Positions 11,300 to 23,137 of a stretch of 64,000 nucleotides of DNA are shown here, piece by piece; the first letter of the stretch is position 1; every line of letters starts with the position of its first letter. A model generated the notes under the pieces. That model did not search any database. It had not been told where the DNA came from and saw only the letters and a list, made by a program, of their open reading frames with translations. This stretch comes from Desmodus rotundus (lineage: Eukaryota > Chordata > Mammalia > Chiroptera > Phyllostomidae): positions 76,654,097 to 76,718,096 of the forward strand of contig NC_071392.1 in assembly GCF_022682495.2 (NCBI RefSeq), read 5' to 3'. The position numbers were made by a program, and so were the translations under genes.

Positions 11300-12080
11300 C
11301 TTCATCACCCCTCAAGTCCCCTTGTGCAGGGGATTTACTTTTCCAGTAAATCCCCGCCAGAGGCAACTGATACTATGATTTTTATCCCCAGAGATTAGAT
11401 TGCTGTCTTTGTTGTAAGTGGAATGATGAAACTCATGTTCTTTGTGTCTGACATCTTCCCTTGGCACAGGTTTCTGAGATTCAGCCACGCCCTTCCGCGC
11501 ATCAGTAAGCAATCTCCTCCTGTTCGTTGCTGCGAGGCCGCACATTTTACCCGTTCTCCTGTTAAGCATCTGGGTTAGTTTCAGATTTGGGGTATCATGA
11601 ATGAGGCTGCCATAAATATTTGTATGTAAGTCCTTTTGTGAAGACAGATTTTTGTTTATCTTGGGAAAGTACTTAGGGATGGGATTGCAGGGTCCTGTGA
11701 CAAGTGGATATTAAACTTTATTATAAGAAATTGCCAAAGCTTCTCCCAGAGAGGCTGCACCGTTTGCACTTCCGCCAGCGATTAACGAGAGTATCGGTTG
11801 TTTCTTACGCCCAGCAGTGCTCTAATGGTGTGAAGTGCTGCCGTGTGTGGCTTTAATTCACACTTCCTGATCAACAGCGATGGAGTGCCTTTTCGTGTGT
11901 TTCCTAGCCATTTTCATATCTTCTTTTGCGAAGGTCCTTCCAAATAATGTATTTATTTTTATTCAGATTTTTTGTCTTTTATTATTGAGTTCTTTACAAA
12001 TGCAGGATACAAGTCCTTTACATATTTTCTCCCTGTCTGGGGTCTGTCTTCACTGTCTTTTAAAAAAAACCACCTCTGTT
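11300..12080 (-). repeat. Ancient L1 3' region, reversed
   Basis: Contains the reversed L1M 3' UTR pattern: 'GGTATCATGAATGAGGCTGC', 'GCACCGTTTGCACTTCCGCC', and 'TTTGTCTTTTATTATTGAGT'. This corresponds to the far 3' part of an old L1 inserted on the minus strand. It has no coding potential. Confidence 0.7.
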
Positions 12081-12370
12081 TTGCAATACTTTTAGAGTTA
12101 CAGAAGAGTTGCACAAATAGTAGAGTTCCTGAAACCCTTCCCTGGGCTTCCTCTAAAGTTAATCTATTGTCCACACCCGTGGAGATTTCCAGCCAGATGG
12201 CTCTATGGCCCCGTCTTACAGCATCTAATAAATCCCACAGCCTTCCTTCACGGTGTCCCGCGTTCTCTGTCCGCTTCAGATCAAACTGGCAGTATCTCTG
12301 CCGGTGAAATCCCATCTCTATTCCTGACGGGTTAAAACCCCGGAGTCGCACCCATGATCTCTGTACCAAA
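12081..12370 (-). repeat. Old L1-related fragment
   Basis: 'GAGTTACAGAAGAGTTGCAC' followed by 'TTCCTGAAACCCTTCCCTGG' is a pattern common in reversed L1M 3' ends of mammals. The match fades toward 12,370. Confidence 0.5.
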
Positions 12371-12548
12371 TGTTTTTTTGGTCACACCCTTAAGTGTTCT
12401 TTTCAAAACAAACTTTCTTCCTCTCTCTTTTTTTTATTTTTGGACAATACAGACAGACTGAGAATTCTCCAAATCTCCAAGTTCTGGTTCCTTTGTGTTT
12501 AACAATTTCTTCTTCAATTTGTCTCTCCTCTTATTTCACTATAAAAGC

Positions 12549-12820
12549 CAGCAATTTTCAACTGCTGTGCTGTGAGAACACCAGTCTTAAAACATGAGAT
12601 ACCTGACTACTCAGTCAGGGGCACAGACCTCTTTTCCCTCAGACTGTCAAATGAAAGAACGACAACAGCCAACACTACAATAGTTAGCCAGTGTGAGTGA
12701 ATCAAAATTACACTTTTTTTTTTGTCAGAGAGGGAAAAAATCTATTTTTTGGCGTGCCGCAGAATTTTAGTAATTCGTCTGTGTGTGCCACGAGATGAAA
12801 AAGGTTGAAACAAGCTGCTG
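12549..12820 (+). mobile_element. Non-autonomous hAT-like element (272 bp)
   Basis: The ends are imperfect inverted repeats: left CAGCAATTTTCAACTG, right (reverse complement) CAGCAGCTTGTTTCAACC. Internal phrases 'GTCAGGGGCACAGACCTC' and 'GAATTTTAGTAATTCGTC' recall a bat hAT family with CAG(C/T)G.TTTTCAAC ends. There is no transposase frame and I found no convincing 8-bp duplication at the borders. Superfamily assignment is by end similarity. Confidence 0.65.
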
Positions 12821-13109
12821 TAAGCTGTCAGGGGGAGCCCAGCCCCTCCTTCAGGGATCGCAAGCTCTGCCTTCCACAGGACGCTGGGCGCGGTTCAGCC
12901 GAGGGCTTTGACCCTCTGTGACAAGGATCCCCCTTCCTCCAGTTCCCGCACCTCGTTTCCCATTTCCATCTGGGTCTGCACCAGAATCGTCCCTAACACC
13001 CCTATTTCTACATGCACCACAACACTCTCCAGCCTCAGCCCACTACCCAGTGCCAAAGCCGCTTCCATGTGTTTAGGTATTTACAGAGGCACCCCACTTT
13101 CTTGGGACA

Positions 13110-13480
13110 GAGAGGTCTGTATCGGTGACCTTGGCTGACGTAACAAAATATGACAGGCTGGCGGCTTAAAGCACGAGTTTATTTTCTCATAGGGCTGGAG
13201 GCTGGCGGGCCGAGGTCAGGGTGCTGGCAGGGGTGGCCTGGTAAGAGCCCTCTTCCTCCTTGCAGACGGCCACCTTCTGGCTGCGTCCTCACACGGTGGG
13301 GAGAGAGCGCAAGCTCTCTGGTTTGTCTTCTTCTAAGGACACTAATCCCATCATCTCATGTCAGCCCAAGCACCTCCAAGGCTCCATCTCCAAATGCCAG
13401 CACACTCACTCTGGTTGAGGGCTTGAACCTATGAACTTGGGGCAGGAGGGGCACTAACACTCAGTTCTCGACGGCAGGCT
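13110..13480 (-). repeat. MLT1-like MaLR LTR, reversed
   Basis: Plus-strand text follows the reversed MLT1 layout: 'CTGACGTAACAAAATATGAC', 'GGCTGGAGGCTGGCGGG', 'TCTTCTAAGGACACTAATCC', then a 'CCATCTCCAAATG' segment. A solo LTR from an old non-infectious retrotransposon. Confidence 0.7.
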
Positions 13481-14174
13481 TCAGTGGTTTTCTGAGGCCT
13501 CAGGTGGGGAAGCAGAAACACACCTTTCGGGTGGGCTCTGTGAGCATGTAAATATGCTCTGTGCATTGATTATGCCAGTCGGGTGTTCTAGAATCTTCCT
13601 TATTTTGTTGTCCATTTGACCCATGTCCTCTGTTGGACTAAAAGTGACGTCTCGTAGTTTTCTTCTTGTCTGCCCTTAAGTTTCTGATTGATACAGGTAG
13701 TTTGTTTGTTATTTGCATCATATGTATTCACGAGTGATGTATTATCATTGCAAATTGTGGCTCTTGGCATTGTCGAGCATTCCGCTCTCTCGTTTAACGC
13801 GTTCTGCCCAGGTCAGTGTCTCCGAACCACGATCCCAACCTGTTTTCTTATGGCTTCACTTGCCTGCCACACTCTCACACCTCCCGACTGCACTCACCCT
13901 CATCGCTTGGCTTCCGGCGCATCTCCTGCCCGCAGCACTGAGTGGGGGGTTGCTTTGTGGGTCAACCTCAACGTCTTTTTCTTCTCATAGGCGAGTTTCC
14001 ACCTGCACGTACTGGAATGAGTGTCAGGTTTGGTTTAGTAGCGATTTTAATGTTGTATTTACTGTGTATTCTCTTTTATTTCATATGTTCCTTGCTCTGT
14101 GTAGTATATGTTCTTTGGTCATTTAAAATTTTTTCTTCCTGGACAAATTTGAAAATTTGTTCTGGCAATTAACT

Positions 14175-14405
14175 TCCAATCTTCACATGTTACTCTCCTT
14201 GTGTGCATGTCTGTCTGCACAGGTCCCCTTTTACAGGACACCGGCCCCATTGCATTAGCATCCACCCAACCCCAGCAGAACGTCTTCTTAACCAGGGATA
14301 TCCACAATGACCCTATTTCCAAAGAAGGCCACTTATTGAGATACTGGGCGTTAGGACTTCAGCATATGGGTTTGGGGAGACAACACAGAACAAGTCCCAT
14401 CCGTA
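14175..14405 (-). repeat. MaLR LTR fragment, reversed
   Basis: 'CTTGTGTGCATGTCTGTCTG', 'TTTTACAGGACACCGGCCCC' and 'CGTTAGGACTTCAGCATATG' match the middle and start of a reversed MLT1/MST-type LTR. Partial and decayed. Confidence 0.6.
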
Positions 14406-15155
14406 TACAGTATCTGCTGTGATGCCTCGAATTCTGCCCTTTGATCCTCCAAGATGGTGAAATCGTGGGTTTCTGTCCGAGTGTTAGTTGTGGAGGAGGG
14501 TGTGGGCTGCCGCCAGGCTAAAAGCCATCGAAATGGAAAATGTTCCCAGTACTGGTCTCTTCTGTCAGTCCCCTCCAATCTCTGCTTCCTCCTGTGGCTG
14601 TTTTTCTATTTTGATGGGAATTTATGGTAGTTACATGCTTGTTGGTCCAGGAGAGCTTTTCCACCATTACTGCAAGGCTCGCATTTTAGATCGCCCTGGT
14701 TTCCTTTGTGTGTTTTTTCAGGGTGGAAGGTTTATGTTTTGAGTTTTCAGTTCTTGATTTTAGGTGTTTTTCATGTCTGCAAATGTTAAAGTATGTTTAT
14801 TTCAGATTGGTTATTGTGCTTCCATTTCCCTCTGCTTCATTTCTGGGAGGACTTTTTATCGGATGAAATGCTTTTATTTTTGTGTTCCTTTTACATATAT
14901 TGGCTTTATTTGGATGCTGTCTGCAGTTTCCCATTCATTTGGAAATGTCCTGTTTTTTCTTGGACTGGCAATAACAGGAATTTAGACAGCTTGCTACAGT
15001 TCACAGATCAAGTCCGCCCTCTCCTGTTTATTTGGAGAACTGCAGTTTTAAAAAATACATAGGAGAGGGTTGGTATTTTTTATTTTCTTCTACTAATTAT
15101 TACTTTTAACTTTTACAAATATGCTCAACTTCCTGGGGCTCTAATAATGTTTTAT
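14406..15155. other. AT-rich stretch, no gene recognised
   Basis: Phenylalanine- and isoleucine-rich open frames of 73-89 codons (14,764-15,062) come from T-rich sequence. They carry no start context or domain. This is probably decayed repeat or intergenic DNA. Confidence 0.4.
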
Positions 15156-15285
15156 TTTTGATGTCTGTGATGGTTTCAAGGGTGTGTTGACTTGGAGAAT
15201 ATTCAGTGAGCTGAACACTTGTGTGCGTGTTTATATATACGTATTATACTTCAATAAAAACCTAAAAATATACTGAAGCCTATAA
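15156..15285 (+). repeat. Old L1 3' terminus
   Basis: 'GAGAATATTCAGTGAGCTGA' followed by 'ATTATACTTCAATAAAAACC' is a standard L1M/HAL1 3' end with an AATAAA signal, plus orientation. Confidence 0.65.
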
Positions 15286-17105
15286 TTCTCTAATGACTAA
15301 TGTCAAGAATAAAATGGTATTATGTTTGAGGAAATTATCTTCTACCTTCTACTTTTGTTATGACCTATCTACGATTTTTATCCATTTATTACTCTAAAAA
15401 TTTTACTTTGTACATATGCCTTAGAAGTGTATTTGTATAAATACACTGAATGGTGTCTTACAGCTACTTGTTTTCAAATCCTTCACTGCTCACTGCCAGC
15501 CTTTTCAGGCCACGTCTTCATCATTCACGAATTCTTCCCGACTCACCTGGCAGGTGGCTGAAGAACATCATCAAATAATTTTTAGTGGAAAATTGCCCCA
15601 ATCAAGGAGCGCCCCCACAGAGTTTCTCCATCAAAACTAGCACAGCCTTGCATGTCTAAGAATGTCTGTCTGTTGCTTCAAAGACAAAGAAAATTTGCCA
15701 GATCACAAACATAGACCCTCAAGACTCATTAGACCCCGTTCCCATATTTTCCGACATCATATGCTGTGGAGAGGAAGCCGGCCTGCTGACTGAATTTTTG
15801 TTGCTAGTGTGTAAAAAAAAAAAAGTGCAATCGATGTTTTCATGATGATCTTGCCTTGAGTGACCTTGCTCGTGCATTTATTAATTATAAGCATTTACCT
15901 GTTGATTCTTTTGAATTTTCTACATATATCAATTGTGTCATCTGAGGTTTTTTTTTTAATAAATTCTATCTGCCACTCTCTGCCAGGACTCTAGCCCCCT
16001 GGCTCGCTGTGACACAGAGAACGCCTCCAAGGGAACAGCGGGGAAAGGTGAAGCGCACCGCCTGTGGGTCCTGTCTCTGCCATCATAGGTCCTCAAATCC
16101 TGCCTGAGTTACATGCCATCCAAGTAGTTTCAACAGTGTTTCAACGTGCATCAGGCATCTTGGGCCCTTGTTTTCAGGAGGAGGATCCGTCTGATACCAG
16201 CCTTCCATCGTGGCTGGACCGGAGGTGGTGGTAAACTTTCTTCCCACGTACATGGTTATAGGATTCATCATTCACCCTTAAATCTTAGTGTTAACCAAGA
16301 ACTGAATAGGGTTTTTTGCTTCCCTTAATTTATTGCTTCATGAGAATCCTTTTGCTTCACAGTCTGGGGTCTTTATTTGGTTCCATCAGCTATTATTCCA
16401 CTTATTTTGTTCATAAGTCAATGAAAACAGCCACAGCTCGCTCCTGGTCGCAGCGTTACAACCCACATCTCCCTGCCTTTGCCATCCGCGGCCGAGGGTC
16501 TTTTTTTCTGGTGAAAAGAGCTCTCCCGGTGAGTTAAACTCTGAATCCGCTGCGTGGTTATTCTTCCCTCCCTCCTGGGCCACATCAGCAAACCAGCGCG
16601 CTCTGGTCTCTCAGCACGAAGAGGCGATGTCGGCCTTCGCCACCTGCCTACTACAAGCTCTAGGCCGTTCAGAGTGAAACTAATCATGACAATCCCCTTC
16701 CTTCTTTCCTCTTTTCTTCCATTTCCTTCTAGCCTCTCTGATCACTTATGTGCCTGGTTTTTCTCCCACCTCCATGTCTTGTCCGTCTATATTTTCTCTG
16801 GATGATCTAATCTAGTTCTTTGAATTAAGTATCGTTTATATGCTAGTGACACTGACATATATACATCTTCAGCTCTGGGTGTTCCTGCTGGGGCTGCCTA
16901 TCTCGTGGTCTTTGTAACATGTGCACACATACCTAAAGCTAGCACAGAAAAAATTAGCTCTGTTCCCTCCCTTCAAACCTGTTGCTTCTTCCTTTGCCCC
17001 AGCATGAGTAAATGGTGCTACCGTATTTTCAGTTGTTCAACCAAACCCCTAAGGGTCAGCTGCCATCCCTCTCTTTCCTCCAGCCCATTTTCCACCCTCG
17101 GTAAG
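15286..17105. other. Mixed decayed sequence, no gene
   Basis: Short reversed L1 scraps are likely near 15,860-15,970. The rest is not recognised. Open frames are under 97 codons and are shadows of compositional bias. Confidence 0.4.
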
Positions 17106-17316
17106 TCCTACAGCAGGGGTTTCTGGCCTGTGGGCCTCACGCAGCCCACGATGGCTGTGAATGTGGGAGCAATACACAATCGTAAATTTACTTAAAACAT
17201 TATGAGATTTGTTGGTGATTACATGCTGCAATGTATTTAATGTGTGGCCCAAGACAACTCTTCTGCTTCTGGCGTGGTGCAGAGATGCCGAAAGGCGGGA
17301 CACCCCTCTCCTACAG
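17106..17316 (-). mobile_element. Non-autonomous hAT element with exact 8-bp duplication
   Basis: The core is 17,114-17,308. The left end CAGGGGTTTCTGGCC and the right end (reverse complement) GAGGGGTGTCCCGCC are inverted. The flanks carry an exact TCCTACAG duplication (17,106-17,113 and 17,309-17,316), the 8-bp size typical of hAT. The inside resembles the 'AATCGTAAATTTACTTAAAA' family of non-autonomous hATs. No transposase frame. Confidence 0.8.
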
Positions 17317-18870
17317 GGCACACCGACCAACCACACGCACTCCAGAAAATCCCACTTCCCCCTTCTGCCGGTCACCGCTGCCGTTCACAACGTCGTCCTC
17401 TCTCGCCGTGACTGGCTCTCTTAACTGGACCCTGGGGTCCCAAGCTCGCCCTCAACAGTACATCCTCCGCACAGCACCGGGGATTATCCCTTCACAATGT
17501 GACCCACAGCATGGCACTGTCCCAAGCCCACCAATGGCTGCCTTGCTGCGAACTCCGAGCGCTGCGCCAGGTTCTGCAGCCTGGACAGGCTCCGGACCCC
17601 GCCCAACCACAGGAGCCAGAGTCCCGTCCTATCGTGAGCGCAGAAGGCCACACGCTATTTCGTTTACGCCACGTTTTCCTGGTTATGAAACACAGTGTGA
17701 AGAATGGGGGTGATGTGAGGCATTCCTCCCTTTTACCCCCTTTTAAACAGCACGACAGACATTCACCCGTGAGCAACAGTGCCTTTGCGGGAGTTGTGGG
17801 GTCCAGCACCACCCGGCAGAGCACCCAGGAGGGGGCGCGCCTGCCTGTGCGCCAGCAGGGGGCAGCAGACCTCGGCCCGGGCGGCGGAGCCAGGGGAGCC
17901 GGGGAGCCTGCCCAGACCTCCCTCTCGCTGTGGTTGGAGGGAAAAGTAACTGGACAATGCTGACCAGGGCAGATGTCCAGGCACGAGAGAGAACTTCCAG
18001 AAGTCCCGCCTACCTGAGGGGAGATCACAGCACGCCATTCTAGGGAAATAAATTAAAAAACAAGTTTTGTAGCAACAGAAGGCGGCGGTAAGAGAAAGCT
18101 TCCCAGCTCTGCCTACAAGGACGTACTGCACCTGGCTGACCAGCCAGTGATGGCAACCCCTCCCTCAGGGGAAAGGAGCAGCGGGGGCTACCGGCTATGG
18201 CAGTTGTGTGGGACAAACCCATTTCTCTCCGGTGGCACCCAGAGTACTGAGATGGGACCTCCACAACTGGGCGCAGATCCGGAAAGAGGCAGAGAGGGGA
18301 CACCTTTTCTGCTGATTGCTCACAGCAGGAAGTCCAGCCAGGAGCCTCTAGAAGCATCACACGAGGGACCTCCCTGACAGATTCATGGGCTCCCCCAGAG
18401 CTCCGAGGGCTAAACTCCCCGGACTCTTCGGAGGCTCCTGTGTGCACCCCAGCAGGCAGAGATGAAGGCGAGCTCCCATACACTCAGAAAACAGGCCACA
18501 GCTGGTGGGCAGGGGGACACCACAGACTGGAGCCCAGCCCCGCCCTCTGCAAAGGTTCCCAGGAGCCAGCCCTGTGCCTGGTGAGAACCTGGGAAGACGT
18601 AGAAGTTAAGGACGCTGCCCCACGAGGGAGCCAGAAGAGTGGAGCAGGTGCGCCAATACAGAGAACAGATAAAACCCCAGATACCACCACCGTCAACCAC
18701 AATGCCACACCTGAAAGCCACGAGCAAATGTTAGCGAACTCAACAGTGGTAATCACACTGCAATATATAAATGTATCAGATCAACACGGATACCTTAAAT
18801 GTACATGTTTTATGTCAAATATATGTCAATAAAAGGAATGAACATTATGTACACGTAGTAAAGTATGAGA
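17317..18870. other. GC-richer unique region with CTCF-like sites, no gene
   Basis: Overlapping open frames of 120-178 codons occur on both strands between 17,490 and 18,830. Their overlap in several frames points to low stop density from GC content, not to coding. The end (18,740-18,840) has an L1-3'-end-like 'TATGTCAATAAAAGGAATG'. Confidence 0.4.
17824..17867 (+). promoter_or_regulatory. Two tandem CTCF-like motifs
   Basis: CCCAGGAGGGGGCGCG (17,824-17,839) and GCCAGCAGGGGGCAGCA (17,851-17,867) both match the CTCF core and have the same orientation 27 bp apart. Predicted from sequence only. Confidence 0.45.
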
Positions 18871-18874
18871 GATA

Positions 18875-19500
18875 ATTTTTAAAAATCTTTGTGTATCCAT
18901 CACCCAGGTTAAGAAATAAAATAATTCCAAGACTTTTCAAGTCTCTCCTTCATATGTTCCTCCCTCCCCAAGGAGCTGACCACCATCCTAACTTTTGGGT
19001 TAATAACATCCATGCTTTCATTTATAGTGTTACCATGCAAACCTGCATCCTTGTTTAGTTTTGACTTACATAAATGACCAGATATATTTGGATTTGCTTC
19101 TTTCAATAAATGTAGCATTTGTAAGGTTTATCTATATTGATGGATGTAGCTACTAGGTAAATGTGTCCATTTTCTTTTGTTGAAGTATGTTTGTGTTGCT
19201 TCTAGGTGTGGGCTTTTAGAAACAATGTTTCTATGAATCTTCTAGTACATATGTTGTGGGAGTGACACTGCTGAATTACGGGACACATATGTGTTCCTCT
19301 TCATTAGATAACATCAAATGGTTTCTGAAAGTGGCTGTAAATTGTACTCCCAACAGTAAGAGTCCCAGTTGTTCCGGGCCTTTCCCGGCATGTGGTATCG
19401 CTGCATTCCTTTGTTTCTGCCAGTCTGGTGGGTATATGCTGACCTCAGTTTGGTTTTGCACTGATAACTAATAAAGCTGACTACCTGACATGGTTTTTTG
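18875..19500 (-). repeat. Ancient L1 3' region, reversed
   Basis: Reversed L1M 3' UTR pattern: 'CACCCAGGTTAAGAAATAAA', 'GTGGGAGTGACACTGCTGAA', 'GTACTCCCAACAGTAAGAGT'. Non-coding fossil. Confidence 0.7.
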
Positions 19501-20000
19501 TTTATTCCTTTAGTTAGGGCGATCGGTGCATGCTTGCTGCCAAGCATAATTATTAAAAGGGTCCCCTTTCACCCCATTGTTAGTGGAGTTCCTCTTCTAA
19601 CATGGACACTTCCTTCCTGCTTTTAGGAGTAAGGATGGTACTCGGGTGCTCACGCAGCTCTTGGAGGAGGAGAAAAAACTGGGGGCAGGTACAGAGGATG
19701 GAGGGAAAACAAATGAGAAGGAAATTGAAGACATTAACTCTGATTACTCAGTGTGACTCTCGGTGACCCTTCTTCCAGTGGGGAAAAGCGGATGGACTTG
19801 ATCAATAGAATCCAGTGGTCAAAGTAAAAGAATTTCTTTACTTACTTCTCAGAAAGGACTCAGGTTACAATATTATCTGGAAGCTGGTCACAGTGTCTAC
19901 TGCAGCCACTCACTTCCCTCTCAATCTCTGTAACAATCCTCAAAAACTGGCGCGTGAAACCACACAGTGCTTTTCTTACCTTGAGATAATTTTGTGAATT

Positions 20001-20627
20001 CCCCTATTCTTTATGTTTTTTAAAAGTTATTTTATTGTTGTTCAATTAGTTGTCTGCATTTCCCCCCCTACAACTCCCCGCCACCCCAGCCAAACCCACC
20101 TCCCTCCCCCCTTCCACCCTCCCCCTTGGTTTTGACCATGTGTCCTTTATAGTAGTTCCTGAAAAGCCTTCTCCTCATCCCCTTCCCTCTCCCCTCTGGC
20201 TATTGTTAGATTGTTCTTAACTTCAATGTCTCTGGTTATATTTTGTTTGCTTCTTTCTTTTGTTGATTATGTTCCAGTTAAAGGTGAGATCGTATGGTAT
20301 TTGTCCCTCACCGCCTGGACAAGAATGCCCGCTCTCACCACTCCTATTCAACATAGTACTAGAGGTCCTAGCCACAGTGATCAGACAAGAAAAGGAAATA
20401 AAAGGCATCCAAATTGGAAAGGAGGAAGTAAAACTGTCATTGTTTGCAGATGACATGATAGATGACATAGAAAACCCTATAGACTCCACCAAAAAACTAC
20501 TCAACCTAATAAATGAATTTGGCAAAACAACAGGATACAAAGTCAACATTCAGAAATCAAAGGCATTTTTGTACACCAATGATGAAATATCAGAAACAGA
20601 AATCCGGGAAAAAATCCCCTACTCTTT
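20001..20627 (-). mobile_element. 5'-inverted (twin-primed) L1 insertion with target duplication
   Basis: 20,013-20,318 is the L1 3' end on the minus strand, from a T-rich tail through the pyrimidine-rich (reversed G-rich) tract. At 20,319 the sequence switches to L1 ORF2 on the plus strand, up to 20,615. The whole is flanked by CCCCTATTCTTT (20,001-20,012) and CCCCTACTCTTT (20,616-20,627), 11 of 12 identical. This is the layout of an L1 inserted with a 5' inversion. The ORF2 part is homologous to the reverse transcriptase core. Confidence 0.85.
20319..20615 (+). pseudogene. L1 ORF2 reverse transcriptase fragment
   Basis: An open stretch encodes the central L1 reverse transcriptase fingers/palm: [18 protein letters not shown], then the catalytic FADDM box (YxDD type) and downstream helices. 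It has only about 100 codons, no start, no endonuclease and no C-terminal domain. It forms the inverted 5' part of the insertion at 20,013-20,615. The intact frame suggests a fairly recent insertion. It is not expected to make a functional enzyme. Confidence 0.85.
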
Positions 20628-20679
20628 GAAAGGCTCCGTTATAATGGCACTTACTGAACCACTTCCGTACTCAAATAAT

Positions 20680-20721
20680 GCTTAATTCCACTCCCCAAAT
20701 GCTTAATTCCACTCCCCAAAT
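20680..20721 (+). repeat. Perfect 21-bp tandem duplication
   Basis: GCTTAATTCCACTCCCCAAAT occurs twice back to back (20,680-20,700 and 20,701-20,721), with no mismatch, about 50 bp to the right of the 5'-inverted L1. Confidence 0.9.
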
Positions 20722-21565
20722 GAAATCAGTAACATCTTTATTGTAATTTATATCAGGGGGTCCTTTGCATCTGTTAAAATGATTCACATTATAATGGTTC
20801 TAGTCTTTTTCCTCAATGAAACCCCGAGAAAGCATTTCCCAGCCACAGCGATGAGAGAGAGGGGACCCATAAGGCCGAGCGGCTCCCCATCACTACGATG
20901 GGGGAAGTGGAGCTGTTGCCCCAGAACTTCCGAATGTATGGCTCGGCCCCAGATATTTCCCAGCACGCTGATGGGGTGCGTGCACACGCGTGTACACACT
21001 TATGCTGGGGACCAAGTACCAAACGAGCTTCTTGCTCAATATTCTTCTGCCAGCATGTCGACTGTGGGATAGTCTACATTCCAAGTTCACCTCACTTGTA
21101 ATCACTCGAACGGAAATTCTCCCACGACAAGTTTGACAAGTGTTATTTTCTCCTATTTAGAAAGCTCCCTAACAGCTGGAGGGATTTTCCCTCCAAATCC
21201 ACCAAAAATTAAAGTAAATTTCTTTTTAAACAAGCTTTGGCTCTGTTTTGTGAGTCATACGTGACTACTGGACAAAGGTTTATCTTACGCACATTTGGCA
21301 AAGACAAATTACAGCGCTTCCTGCAAAACACACTCTCGTCCACTGCTTCCCAGGTTGGACCCTGCTGGGCAGGAGAGCCCATCGCTAGGTCTTCAGGAGC
21401 TCCCATCATTCTCATTGGCCCCCACCCAGCTCTTCAGGTTGGTAATAATTTAAATATGGAGCAGCCAGTAGCCAGAGAATCGGGGAGTTCATTTGTGTGG
21501 ACCCCTCCCTCTCCAAACTGTATGTTGGGAGACACATGGGTCAGTGCCAGGAAGACCACGTGGCC

Positions 21566-21712
21566 CTGTTGCCCGATACGGTAGCCATAAGCCACATGTG
21601 ACTATTGACATTTTAATCACCTACAATTTAAAATTCAGTGGCTAATCTCACTAGCAACAGTTCACATGCTGAGTAGCCACATGTGGCTCGATGCTACCGT
21701 ATTGGATGGAAA
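21566..21712 (+). mobile_element. MER5A-like hAT/Charlie element
   Basis: The mirror-like 'AGCCACATGTG' and 'AGCCACATGTGGCTC' segments with 'GATACGGTAGCC' and 'GATGCTACCGTATTGG' at the ends form long imperfect terminal inverted repeats, as in MER5A. It is about 145 bp and has no coding capacity. An old mammalian element. Confidence 0.75.
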
Positions 21713-22689
21713 AGACTTCCCTCACTGCAGACGTCCCACTGGACACTTCTCGGTGCTACAGGAGCAAGACTTCTCGAATAGCTGTGGTGTCTGCCTGCTG
21801 GGCTCCCTCGGGTTCTGTTTCAAAGACCAGCCCCTCAATGGCTCTACGCCATGACACTCGGACCCGAGGTGCATCTGGTTTGTCTCCACATTTGGCCTGC
21901 CTCCACAGGACACCTCTTCCACAGTGCATTCTGGGAGGAAAACTTCGGGGCACTGACTTTTCGGGCAAGGTGACAAGCAAGCCAAGCATGGGCACAATCT
22001 ACGTAGTTCTGTTGGCTTTATTTAATGCTTGATCCATCGGGCCTCCCGGCTCCCTTCTGTCAGGTGGTCACACACATAAGTGCTCCTGGTCGTGGGCGAG
22101 CGTGGGATCAACGCCACCGCGAGCCCTGCCCTCTGGGCACTCCTCGCTCCCGATGTCCCCACCCCCGACGTCCTGGGGGCTGTTTCCTTTCTCACGTCTT
22201 TGTTTCTCCTCCTGGCGAAATCCTCCGCACCTGTAGCTGACTTCTCGCTGGATTAGCAGCTCCAGGTATATACTTAACCGAGCAGAAAGAAAACTTGCCA
22301 TTCCCGAGAAAAGAAGTGAGGCGTTAAATGGCAGGGCCGAGCAAGATTAGGCAGGATCAAAAGGCAAAGGCAGGATGCTCACAACAAAGACAGTTTCAAA
22401 ATTACAGCCCCGATTGTTCATTCTATTGGCATTTACTGGCTGGCGGTGTGCCGTGGGTGTAAATCGCGAGGAGTCTGGATGAACGATCTCTCTTCGTGCC
22501 TCCTGGCTCTCTGCTGACATCTCGCAAAGCTCCATGTCATCGTTGAAACAGGAATGAACGGCAGGTCGATGAATTAATTTGCAAGCATTTGACCAACTCT
22601 TCCATTCACAAATTTAGAACTAAGTAAATATTTAGTTTGCGTAGGACAATTGTAGGAACAGGGAGTTAATTACAAGAATATCAGTCCTT

Positions 22690-23095
22690 GGTCGCTGTAT
22701 TAAGGTTCTCCAGAGAATCAGCACCGATAGGCTGTACATAAGTGTGGAGGGGATTTATTTTAAGGGACGGTCTCACGCCAGTGTGAGGACTAGCAGTCCG
22801 CTATCCTCAGGGAAGGCAGGCGGGAAATTCCGGCGAGAGCTGATGGTACAATCTAGAGTTCAAGGGCAGTTGGAGTCAGACTGTCTTCTTCTTTGGAGGA
22901 GCTCAGTCTTTTTCTCATAAGGCCTCATCCACCGATAGGGTGAGACCCACCCACGTTAAAGAGGGTCATCTGCTTTGCTCAAAGGCTGCTGATTTTAATG
23001 TGAGTCACATCTAAAAAATGCCTTCAAGTGACATCTAGACTAATGTTTGATCAAACAACCAGGCATCACGGCCTAGCCGAGTGGCCACAGAAAAT
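22690..23095 (-). repeat. Nearly complete ERVL-type solo LTR, reversed
   Basis: Starts on the plus strand with 'AAGGTTCTCCAGAGAATCAG' (the reversed LTR 3' end) and runs through 'GGGATTTATTTTAAGGGACG', 'GACCCACCCACGTTAAAGAG' and 'GTTTGATCAAACAACCAGGC'. About 400 bp, no internal region. It is the best-preserved member of the LTR type also seen at 1,100-1,530 and 5,985-6,605. Confidence 0.7.
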
Positions 23096-23137
23096 TAATT
23101 AGCAGAGCCACCGAACACTAGTTAACATGATGCGCGG

